Origin: Ectocarpus siliculosus
Taxonomy: Eukaryota > Sar > Phaeophyceae > Ectocarpales > Ectocarpaceae
Direction of reading: 5' to 3'
Length of the DNA stretch: 26,165 nt
Assembly: GCA_000310025.1 (NCBI GenBank)
Contig: FN649733.1
Location: forward strand, 2,290,770-2,316,934
Shown piece after piece: positions 1 to 10,225 of this stretch; within the stretch, counting starts at the first letter, position 1; each line of letters starts with the position of its first letter. The notes under the pieces were generated by a model. The model worked only from the letters and a program-made list of their open reading frames with translations. It was not told the DNA's origin and made no database searches. A program made the position numbers and the translations under genes.

Positions 1-44
1 GAGCACAAGAAAAAAGGAAACTAACTCCTTTTGGTGTTTCATGT

Positions 45-87
45 GGGGGGGGGGGTTCGGCAATAAAAGGGGGGGGGGGGGGGGGGG
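45..87. repeat. Paired poly-G runs
   Basis: An 11-base G run (45-55) and a 19-base G run (69-87) are separated by 13 bases. Similar runs recur at 3841, 12500-12510, on both sides of the assembly gap near 12600, at 24119-24131 and at 24971-24983. Long G runs are therefore a general feature of this genome segment. Confidence 0.9.
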
Positions 88-482
88 TAAATTATGGAAC
101 AAATCATGTCGGCACCCAAGACCATGCCTACAATAATACATGACCAGGAAACAGTACGAAGTATCTCTCACAGCAGCAATAAGCAAAAATAATGACAACG
201 GCCGTTTACCACTCGCCGCGCTCGGCCGCACCACGCCGTTGAAGGCGTCAGCGGATGGTTGCCGTGGGAAAAACAATTGCAAGACCTTAGCTAGACTAAA
301 ACTCAATAGCTAGACAAAATAACAAGCAAAACGGCGCTTGCTATCGCTTCTCCACCGCCAGCGGTGAAACTTTGCCATTTTCTACTCGGACATGAGCGTA
401 CCAATGACTCACGATGGGTAAAGTCTTGACTGAGTAGAAGCGACCCATCGCTGCGAATAAAAAAAAGAAAATAAAAACAAGA

Positions 483-672
483 AATCTATTTTCCCTGCCT
501 CCAAAGAGCAATGGCGAAGGGGGTAGCGGAAACAAACCAGAGCGCAACAACTGGTCACGTCGTGACTAGGCAAAAACCACCCGTAAGGTCAGGATGCGAA
601 TAAAAGGAATCTATTTTCCCTGCCTCCAAAGAGCAGGGACGAAGGGGGTATAGCGGAAACAAACCAGAACGC
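483..672 (+). repeat. Direct duplication, about 63 bp, period about 125 bp
   Basis: Positions 483-545 and 608-672 share an almost identical stretch that starts AATCTATTTTCCCTGCCTCC and ends near AACAAACCAGA(G/A)CGC. A few substitutions and a 2-base insertion separate the copies. The intervening sequence is unrelated. The copies lie in the 3' flank of the PC-esterase gene. This looks like a local segmental duplication rather than a known transposon. Confidence 0.85.
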
Positions 673-736
673 TCTTATTGCGAAGAGAGCACCAACAGCA
701 ACACACCAAACATAGTAAAGCAAAAAAGGTTCAAAT

Positions 737-3700
737 CTATGTGTCACTCTTCACTTTCTCAAGGAGAATATTGTACAACAGAACCACCCAGTGGTCGATA
801 GGCCCAGGCAAGCAGTAGTGCAGGCCATCTGTTGCCGAGGCGTGGGAGTCTGCCCTCAGGATTGTCGGCGAGTAGGCATCCAGCAGTGTCCAGCCATGCG
901 TGGCCTCGAAAGCTTCCTCCAGGAGCTTTGGTTTCAACATAGAGACGGTACATCCAAGAGCGGGCGCACACGCAACCGTTAAGAGCACGATCTACACTAC
1001 ACTGTATTGTGCAAGAAATAATGAGGTTGAGCCTTTCACCCGAAGGGGAGAGTGAGATGCCATGTTGTTCGCGGAAAAAAACATTCCCAACCATCGTATC
1101 AGAAAACCAGAGCCAAATTTAATTCGGCTACACAAACTGCAAGATAATAATTATGATTTCCGGGAAAGTGCAGACAATATGGTAGAAACAGCAGTGGACT
1201 ATATAGCGGTCACCATCATGAAGTCAACTCTTGGTTGCCTCTATTAATAATCCATCGATAGAGTTGTGTCTTTCTCGTAACACAGCAGTGTAGATAAAAA
1301 AAAAAAACACAAACACACACACATACACTAGTTGCGTACAAAACTGAAGTAGTGTATATCCTGAGACATGACCCTCAAGTTCGAGTTCCTCCGCGGCCCT
1401 CCTGTCGGGGGATCCGCGGATTAAAAAAAAAGGAAGCGAAATCGTGAGTTTTCGCCCCGCTACAGCGAGAGCGGTGGCTTGTCGTTGGTGAGCCGGATAG
1501 TGTGGCCGATGTTAACAGAAGAGACACACACAAGCACATAGAGAACAAGAAAAAAACGAACCAACACTCACGGGCCGCAAGCATTGTAAAAGAGAGGCAA
1601 TGTGCTCAACGGGCCAAGAGGGACGCACGGGCAGCGGCTTCGGAGCAAACGTGTAAATGCGAACAGACATATACATATATATATATATGGTACCCGTAAG
1701 GATTCTTCGAGGGCGCCCATTGCCTGCCGAGAAACGAAGAAGAGCGGCAGAACGACAACCAATCATAACCATCCCACAAGGCTTCGCGTAAGTCTAGAGA
1801 CGGCACATGGTTTGCAGGAGGATGAGGGTGAAATAGTTGGCGAGAACACTCCCAATCTTTAACCTTGACTCGCACCCTCGAAAGTCTGGTTGTTCAACGT
1901 TCTGGGCGAAAAAACAGCAAAAACCGACTACAACATTACTGCTGCCGTGTACTCCGCTGATAAGAAAATCACACAGGAGGTGAGGACGAGCCTATCGCAG
2001 CGTACACACGGCGCGGTTTCTTGGGGCTCCCTCCCGCAACAAGCAAGATCGACTCTGAGGCCTCTCCCCAACCCTTGCTAACCTTCACACACGACGATGT
2101 CGCCAAAAGAAAGTAAAAAAACGAGGAGTCTTACCGTGTTCTTATCTAATATCGTCGTCCACTCGAACTCCGGAGGGCCTTTCTCGACGAGGTCGAGGGC
2201 CGTGTCTAAATTAACAGGCCCGGTGAACATCCTGTAACGTAAAGTGGCACACAAACATAAAAACGTTGTCGAAACTCAAGCTTTTCGGGCACGACACAAA
2301 CCACCTCCTCATATTCGGCAGTGGAGCAAAGTGTAGATACGAATCGGTGGGGGAGGGAACAATTGCCGAGACCGAAAAAAGACAGATGTCAATAAAAAAC
2401 TGGGCTGCCAAAGAAAAGAAATCGGATAAACCGCGTGCGGTAGCATTGCTCTGCTCGGGCTCGGAAGGACTGCTTGTTTTGTTTTGCGGGGTGGAGAGAT
2501 GTGGAGCAAAAGAAAAACACTACAACTTCTGCACACCACATGTCGCCGGAGGTGAACAACGCCGGAGATGCCACAAGAATGATGGCAGGTTACAAGGCAC
2601 AGCAATGGCGGGGCGGTGCAGCAGGGTTGATCCGTTTCCGGTGTGCGTGTGCAGGCGGATACAAGCGACGACGAACGACAGCACGTGCATGCCTGTTTTG
2701 TGCCAAAACAAATAATCTCCCGCGTTCAGGTCTGCACCTGTTGAGTTATCACCGCGCGATGCACATATCGACACTCGATGCGGGACGAGCCAGATATAAA
2801 CGATTGTGCAGAAAAACTTCCAGGCGACCTATCCCGCGCGTAAGACCTCGAACAATAAATATCCACGGCGTAGGTTCGCATGCCTCCCAAAGCCATCACG
2901 TATGAAACTGAAATTGTTTTTCAGCCGCCGCGGTAGACTATCGCCAACATCCCCTTCTTGAAACGTCTCCCACCTATCGAAGCTCTCGCCGTGACCCGGG
3001 ACGGTGTTCCTGACCACCAAGATGGCGTTATCCCCGTGTAACCGTCTCATCGACGCGGTCAGGCTCTCGCCAGCGGTCTTTATCATCGACCCGTACGCCT
3101 CCACCCCCCCCAATTGACGGTGTGCCCCAGCGTTGACGAGGAGGGTGTCATACTGGCTCAAGGTAGCATCATCTGCGAGAATGGAAAGCAGTCTTCACGT
3201 TACCTCGTTATCAGGATCGATTCCGAGCTGGCTCAGGGCAGAATCATCTGCGAGAATAAAAAAAATCACGCTGCCATGTCGTTCGGCACCGACATAGCGC
3301 AGACGACAACGCGGAACGCTGTTGTTGCACCATCATCGGTCTAGCTGCAACAATATCACCGACAACGCAGAGCCACGGCTTCCGAACGACAACACTACCA
3401 GCACACCAACAGGCGAGGCGAAGAGTTTCTCCAATGAGACAAGGCACGCTAGAGGTTCCCAACCGCAAGATGTGCTGCGCAAACATGCCTGATGTGGATC
3501 GAGTCCGTGACAGCCGATTTTCGACCCCCTTACGTCGGAGCCCTCTCTTAAAAGGTACCCGTCTTTTACATCGGAGCCACGACTGACGGTACATGCCTGC
3601 AAAGACCATGCACTGCGAGATGCTTATGTCGGGCTCCTCGCACCGCGGCGTGTCGAAGCCGTCCAATCGCGTGTCGAGGAAGTCGTTGCGGTACCACGAC

Positions 3701-6700
3701 AGCGTCAGCTCTCCGTCGCAGGCTGTGTACGTGTCCATCTTCAGGTGAACGTGCTTGACGCGCGTCGCGCGCAAGACCGCCCTTAGAGTATCGATCATCT
3801 CACCCGTCAGGCTGTCCCCTAGGTGTGTGTGGGGGGGAAATGGGGGGGGGGGGGGAGACGAGGTGTTGTTGTTGGAGTGTCGTCGGTACCTATCAAGGCC
3901 TGCCTGCACCTTGAGTTCTTTGTACGGGGCAAGAGAACGATAGGTGGTGGGTTTGCAGATTCCACCGACCATTCTGTCAGATGTTGTGGTTTCCTTGCAC
4001 GTGGAACCAAGGCAACGCCAAAAATTATCTTACAATAGCCTTTGCGAGAGGAGGAAACGCGGACTTTTCTCCATCAAACGGTGTTCAGGTGAGATATTTC
4101 CCGCCTTCCTTGCTCGTCTCGTCCCCCCCCGCCCGCCTCCGCCTGGGCGAGGGGTGCACCCCTAACCCCCTCCGCCATTTCCGCGACTCATATCTTCTGA
4201 GCGGGCATAGGCACAACAGGACCGTGCACCAGCGACAGTGCTACTTCGGGGGTGGCCCTTGACGTAGCCATGTGGCTCTCACCTGCGAACAGCAAACCCT
4301 TCCTCCCCTTCATAACGCGGCAGAACTTGGCTTCGTCCACCTCCTCCAGCCGGCACGCCGAAGGCTCCCACTTCCAGTACGGCATGGGGGGGACGGGCTC
4401 TTCGCCCTCATGCTCTGCTGACCATCTTTTGCCACACCTGTAGCGAGCGCGCGGCGTTTCAGACAGAACAATGGACGCAACAATAAACACAAACGCCTCC
4501 CGTGTTGTGCGTACTTGTGTCTTATGACTGCGCTCTTCACTGCCGTAACCCACAATCTAGTCGAACCACCCAGACGACGGAGAGATTTCTTCTTACGAAT
4601 TCCTCATTTTCTCGACGATTTTGAGCTGGCCGGTCCAGGCTTGTTGATATAAAAAGCGTTTACGACCGTTCAATTTTCGCGACAACAGAAAATGCACGCT
4701 TCTCGTGCAACACACAACTGTAGGGACGACTGCGGCGGGTTGCAGCTTGCGTCGGGCATACGTACGGGTTGAACACACCTTTGTAGTAGCGGACGGGTGG
4801 ACGAACTAATAGAGACGTACTCACGTGGGCTTACGATTCACCACAGGGCTAACTAGACAAAAAAAAAAGCTCCTGAGGCTACAAAAACGACACCTCCAGT
4901 GGGGTGGTCTTTACACCCGTTGTTGCATTCGGCGGCTATTCGACGCGCAGCTGGTATGCCCTACGGCCATTACGCACGGGATGCGAAAGCCACCATCATA
5001 CCCTTTCGCAGTTCGACCGGTAATAAATGGGCCGCTCCCCGTGTTCGTCGGCGACGCGTCCATGCCTCCCGCGCACTCGTTCCATCTCCCTTGGGAAGGA
5101 TCAGCGGACGTGCTCGAGTAGCACGGCGGCAAGCCGAGGTCGGTTTCGACGTTCGCGCAGTCGACGACAAGGGCTGGATACCTTTCCTCCCCAACGACGA
5201 CAAGCGGTGGTGGATCCTTTCCATCCCCTGCCCCCCCCGGGCGCGACCAACAAGAGGCAGGCGTGTGTTTGGTTGTCAATGGTGAGCGGGTTGGGTTTGA
5301 ACGCGCTCTTGCGGCTGCTGCACAAAGAGCGTGTGTTGTCTTAGGAAAATACAAACACAGAAAAGACTACGGAGTCTTTGCAGTGAGTGGAGGGAAACCG
5401 GCCGGGTACTGGCCTCACTTCGTATTTCGAGTCTGTTTTAAACCTTTACACTGCTGATGATGTCACCAGTGATAACCAGCTGGTGCGAAGCACCAAAACA
5501 AACACTGCTGTGTTTTCGTAGTTTTCTATGTACAAATGTCTTCCGTACTGCTGTGGGTCCACGCGGTCTTACGAAAACTAAAGACAAACAAGAGACTTGT
5601 CGCATCGGGATTGTATTTTAGTAGGAAAAAAAAATTGTAACTGCTATTGGATAGGCATAGTGTACAGCAGTAGGAGAGCATGACTACAGCAGCACTACTG
5701 GCCGTAGGGCGTCGACGACAGATGGTCATGGAGGCCGCTGTAGTTTGGAACGATCTCCTCGTAGAAACTTGAGGAAATCGCCCGCTGGTTACTTGTTTGT
5801 TTCCAACCTGTTCCCATTTCCGTGATACAGCTGCGTGGACATGCATACCCTGCGACGACGACAACAACCCGCATAGCGTACAACGCTTTCGGTGGGTGTC
5901 TGGCAGGCTCGCAGACAACACGTACACAAGTAACGATTTTCATGAAAAAGCTGAATAAACGGTTGTCTCGAGACAACCACGAAAAAGTTCTTCAAACTGC
6001 ATACTTACTGCTGCTGTGGATTGATGCTTGACACGGCTGTGTGTGTGGCTGTGCAACTCATCTCCAGATCAGAACAAATCAGAACAACAAGTTGTTCTCC
6101 AGAACAGCAGCTCTTTTCTCACACTGACGTGTGATGTATACAACTGCTGCTGCTATGCTACTGTTGTGCAACCACTGTTGTGGAGATATCCATTGCGATT
6201 TCCATTTTTGGCGGACGCTCTAGGGGCCTCCTGGCTATAACGACGGTGCCTCGAGTGGCAGACTTGTCGCAACGCAACGCCCCTTCGGCTGCTCCACAGC
6301 ATTAAAGGCGCACAGCATTAGTCTAGACTACAGCAGTAGTTCTTGGGGTCGTTGCGGCTCCGTCTATTCATTGCACATGTCCGGGCAGGCTTCGCAACAG
6401 CCCTCCGTAGGTAAACTTATGGCACATTCCCCATACTGAGAACAATCGCGAGGCGTGCGCATCCTCGTGCTCTGCGGAAGGGGTTACAGCAGTAGTGCGA
6501 GCAAGCCCTAGACGTCTATCCTCTGCTCTGCCCGCGGTCAGGCGGCTAAAATGCGTGCCACTATGCTTTCGAAGTGTTGACGCTGCAGAACACCGCCGTA
6601 TCATGCGTATGTCTGTACATTTCTCTGCAAACACTTGGTGTAGTGCTTATCCTTACCTCCGGGACACCGGCCCTTCAGCAGGGCGTCCATCCCGATCAAC

Positions 6701-6876
6701 AGCACTCCCACCACACCAGCCAGCCAGAGCAGTCTCCGGCATCCCAGCAGCCGCTCTCTCAATGCCGTTGACGCCCCCGTTGATGATGTGGCGAAGGATT
6801 GTTCCGCCTCTCTTTGATCCGGGTGTCCTTCTGCGGCGTGTCTCAGTTCAAGACCCCCCTGCCCTTCTTCAGCCAT
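737..6876 (-). CDS. PC-esterase / TBL-like type II membrane protein, eight exons
   Basis: Probable polysaccharide O-acyl-transferase or esterase of the SGNH-like PC-esterase family, expected in the Golgi lumen. Exons on the minus strand: 6876-6657, 5849-5793 (5808 is an alternative end), 5317-5002, 4437-4283, 3818-3570 (3534 alternative), 3172-2974, 2231-2135 and 925-737. All phases agree and give about 493 residues. Exon 1 starts AAGGAGGAGATGG, encodes a 48-residue charged tail, then a signal anchor (RRLLWLAGVVGVLLIGMDAL). The domain has QGRW and YWKWEPSACRL blocks, the nucleophile block LLFAGDSLTGEM (Ser ~252, split across exons 4 and 5), LSWYRNDFLDT, YDTLLVNAGAH, VVRNTVPGHG, then RADSHAS and DGLHYCLPGPIDHW, where DGLH (Asp ~464, His ~467) is the DxxH motif. 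Catalytic residues look intact. Substrate is not readable from sequence. Least certain are exon 2, the exon 3 acceptor and the exon 5 donor. Confidence 0.85.
3155..3257 (-). repeat. Duplicated 3' splice-site segment at PC-esterase exon 6
   Basis: Positions 3155-3182 and 3230-3257 match at 25 of 28 bases, offset 75. Each copy reads ATTCTCGCAG then ATGAT on the minus strand, that is, an acceptor plus the first codons of exon 6. The upstream copy would begin a 44-base exon encoding DDSALSQLGIDPDNE, followed by a GTAACG donor. Including it would break the frame into exon 6, so the downstream copy is taken as the real acceptor. Confidence 0.75.
5381..5402 (+). repeat. Short dispersed repeat, GGAGGGAAACCGGC family, copy 1
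   Basis: The stretch CAGTGAGTGGAGGGAAACCG, followed by GC, matches the reverse complements of 15749-15787 and 22066-22104. This is the shortest copy, because the downstream part (CTGAAAACTGGGCTTA in the others) is not conserved here. It lies in an intron of the PC-esterase gene (between 5793 and 5317), on the opposite strand. It may be a remnant of a transposon terminus. Confidence 0.6.
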
Positions 6877-7814
6877 CTCCTCCTTCCTAGCAAGGGCAGG
6901 AGAGTAGAGGGGTGTGCACGGGGCGTGGGCAGAAGCATAATGCACACCGGTGGGGCGAAAGCGGAGGGTTTCCCGACCGAGAGAGGAACTTACTTGTATA
7001 CGACAAGCAGCACTGCTACTCTGTGTTGGACGCTGCATGTAGCAGAACTTGTAGTCTAGGTGTCCCTCTGAGGTTCGGCCTCTCACGACCGCGCGCCCTC
7101 GTGCGCATCTGCCCAGCTCTGACAGCAGCCGCACATCATTGCAGCTGGGGCGGGGTGTCACAAGAGCAAAGACGTGAGGTGATATGTACGTACATGCTCT
7201 TTTTTCAACAGCAGCGGCAGTCCGCGAACAAAAGAAACCAGAAACGACCACGAACCTGCTAGTGGGGCGAGAGAAGTAAGGGAATGAGGAGTGCGGAGCC
7301 TTTACTCTCTGGGAATGGCAGTACTAGAGCCTCTTGCTGTCCTCATGTGGTGGTTTGATCGACCACAAGGGCAGGCGAAGATCCTCCTCTCGAGGAGTGT
7401 GAAGATGAATTGCCGAGCCGTGGCTGGCTGGCTGGCTGAGTGCTGATGAGGAGAGTGTCCGGGACACTCATCCAGATCCAGACTTCCGTAAACACGAGAC
7501 GCGGGAAACCAACAAGATGCAGAAAGTTGCTCAAGAGAAGAAACACCTCGGAATTAAAAAAATAGTTCTCGTCATGAGGAAAAAGATACCGTGCGTAAGG
7601 ATGCGGCGAACACCGAACACACCCACCACGCACCCACAGCCACGTACTGGTGACGGCGGTTCGGCGATATCGGACACACCGGTGATGGTATCGCACCGGC
7701 CGTGCGATAAAAAACACTAGAACGAAAAATGTTTTGATTCGGGTATCGCACGGCGGGGATCGGGGTGGATGTCAGCGGATGTGGTTCCGAGACACTCATC
7801 ATTATCATCTAGAG
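6877..7814. other. Upstream flank of the PC-esterase gene; no gene seen
   Basis: This stretch precedes the PC-esterase start codon at 6876 and should contain its promoter and 5' UTR. I find no convincing TATA box or exon with proper splice borders. Short open frames occur on both strands but lack recognisable motifs. Confidence 0.5.
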
Positions 7815-7992
7815 TGGAGGCCGACCCCCCTTCCCCAAAATATCGGATGCCCTCGCCCCCCTGTGGAGACCTTGACAAGGTTGAACACGTTGGAGAAGGC
7901 AACCAAGGCCTCGAAAACACGTTCGACCTTGTCAAGGTCTCCACAAGGGGGCGAGGGCATCTGATATTTTGGGGAAGGGGGGTCGACCTCCA
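7815..7992. repeat. Long inverted repeat, 72-bp arms, 34-bp loop
   Basis: Left arm 7815-7886 and right arm 7921-7992 are reverse complements at 68 of 72 positions. All four differences are transitions, so a transcript of either strand would turn some of them into G-U wobbles. The arms start TGGAGG(C/T)CGACCCCCCTTC and end near CCTTGACAAGGT(T/C)GAAC. No target-site duplication is evident. It could be a foldback/MITE-type element or the source of a long RNA hairpin feeding small-RNA production. No protein is encoded. Confidence 0.9.
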
Positions 7993-9645
7993 TCCACCTG
8001 TTACCGCTGTATCTTCAGCTGCGTTGGTTGCGGATCCAAGTGTCTCCTGTATGGTCTACATATCCACCACCTGATCTCGACATCTCGACGTTCATCGGTG
8101 GAACGAGACGGAAAGTGGGTCTCCCAATCTTCATTCGGGGCGATACTATGCATATGTCAAAGCATCGGGACAACGGGACGTTCGGTTCCCAACATGGGAT
8201 GAAGAACGGATGATCTGAGAACAGCAGTAATTTCCCGCCTTTGGGATGGACACCCGGAAATGGGAAACATATGAATCCAATGTGTTCGGGCTTTCCCCAT
8301 GCCTTCAGATTTGTACGCTGCCCTTTGGTTTCTTCGGGAAGTCCATGGACTATTTACTTGTTTCCGTAGGAAGGAACAACTGAGAACTTTGAGCATGAAT
8401 TAGCATTGCTGTGTTTCTAGAGCAGCTTGTGTCGCCGTCACCTCAGAGATTAACGTCCGTGCTCTATTTCCCTGGCGCGGATACATACACGGTCCCGCGC
8501 GCTTGCACCACGCACAATACTAGTTGCGAACCCACAACCTGCTAGTATTCAAGTTACGAAGAACCCTCCACAAGCCACTGGGGCGGCCGGCTATCCTACG
8601 GATATAAATGAATTCGTGTTGATTTCTCCCACAGAGGAAACAGGAACAAACTGGCAGATGGGTGGGCGGTTCTTCATGTCCCTACTAAATTACGTTTAAT
8701 ACTCATCATTTGAGAGAACAAAAGTAATCGATACACCGTTACCATTAGACTTTTTAATTGTCGAACCTCCGTCGCTCGTTCGTTTCTACTAAAAAACACA
8801 AACCACCAAACCAACCAACAACGGGAACAACGAAGACATCCAAGAAAACGATGGAAACAACCAAGGAAAAACGACGAAAAACAACCAGATCACGCGAACC
8901 TACCGTACCGAGGTGTATACAGTTGTTGGACGCTCTGAACTTTGCTACTTCGGTTTTTCGAACCTTTCGGCAACAACACGATCTCATCTGCAAGACGCAC
9001 TTTTCGCCGCCAAACCAGCGACAAGCACGCCACCAACACACTCATGAACCATAATGTACGCATATATGAAAAAGGCGTCATTGCAAGCAATTGTGTTTAC
9101 TGCTACCACACCCGGGGTCCCGCGACTTCCAATAACACCGCCCCCACAACCGATCATCTCCGAGATCGCTCCCCGTGGGACTCGTGGTCGGTGTACGGGG
9201 AAGGGTCCGTCTGCTGCTGCTGCTGCTGCACTTACATGAAATTTGCCCCTGGTTCGTCACCATACACCCTCCGGCATACCCTAGGGACATCGTCTGCCTG
9301 CAACCACGTCTGACCCCCTTCGTTATTCTCGGGAGACAAATACAACTCTCCCCTCCCCCGCTTTCTGTCAGTATTGGGTCGTTTCTTAGTCTTAGTCTCC
9401 CCATCGCCCCTTTTCGTCACCTTGTCTTACCCCCCGCCTTCCGGTGAAAAGAGTCCTCCAAGCCTGCCCTGCCCAGAAGCGATAACACACAACGCCGACA
9501 AGAAAAACAAGAAACAACCCCCCACAAGACACACACCCTTAGCGGGATGCAGCGCACCCTCCATGCGACTCGCCGAATACCTCATGCCGCTTCGCACTTG
9601 GTGATGTGAGAGCCTGGTCCGGTGAGAACCCAGCGTGGTCCATCC
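7993..9645. other. Intergenic sequence, nothing recognised
   Basis: I see no gene here. The region contains a (CTG)6 microsatellite at 9211-9229 and A/C-rich low-complexity sequence at 8780-8900. A donor-like TTTCAT/GTAAGT on the minus strand near 9238 has an open frame before it, but I could not link it to any phase-compatible exon, so it is not called. Confidence 0.5.
9211..9229 (+). repeat. (CTG)6 microsatellite
   Basis: Six CTG units in tandem in intergenic sequence, directly readable. Confidence 0.95.
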
Positions 9646-9713
9646 CGGCTTTGTAGGGGTGCGAAGTCAATGGTCTAACGACCACGGCATGCACGACTAT
9701 GAGTACAAGCCCC
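9646..9713 (-). repeat. GTACTCAT/TTAGACCATTG dispersed element, copy E
   Basis: On the minus strand this reads GTACTCATAGTCGTGCATGC, then CGTGGTCGTTAGACCATTGAC and TTCGCACCCCT. It is the most complete of five copies (others at 12500, 12689, 17010 and 24970). A short G run precedes the GTACTCAT head. The TAG(T)CGTTAGACCATTG core resembles the D-arm/A-box part of a tRNA. About 35 bases past the copy is GGGTTCTCACC, which loosely resembles a B box. A decayed tRNA-derived SINE is possible but unproven. Confidence 0.7.
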
Positions 9714-10225
9714 GATAATACACAAGCCAGCAAACCAACACCACGACAGGGGGACCTACCGCACATGGGCTTCCTACCGCCGTAGACGAGCAGAAGAAAA
9801 CAAACTCGCGAAACGTTTGGGCAACCCCCCCCGCCAGGAGTCGCGTTGGAAACAACAGTCCGCGCAAAAGAGAGGACAAATCCAGATGACAACTATTCCC
9901 GCCCGTACCCTACCCACCTCTCTATTACACCCTGAACACCCTGGCCAAGTAACCCACACCCAAACCGCGGAGCCTTGCTAAAAGTAAGCGCACGCGACCA
10001 CGGGTGGTATGAGATACGTCGAATACCAGGAAAAAAACTAACCCCCCTCTGTCTGCAATGCACGTCCGGCCTTGTATCATACATCCCCCACTATTCTCCC
10101 ATTATCAGACCCCCATTCGCCCAAAAACTAGCCTCCCGAAACACACATCGCGTGAAATACACAAGCCACAAGGGCAGAGGGCAGAGAAAGACGACACGCC
10201 AGCCCCGGGGGGGCTGCCCGACAAA

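Larger units (their letters stand above)
1..736. other. Non-coding region downstream of the PC-esterase gene
   Basis: I see no credible exon here. The stretch holds two poly-G runs (45-55 and 69-87), A-rich low-complexity sequence and a direct duplication described separately. It would contain the 3' UTR of the minus-strand gene that stops at 737. I could not identify a clear polyadenylation signal. Confidence 0.6.

Noticed and set aside
1668-1690. TA-rich run as a promoter TATA box
   Set aside because: It is a simple (TA)n microsatellite inside an intron of the PC-esterase gene with no start codon or exon placed to use it.
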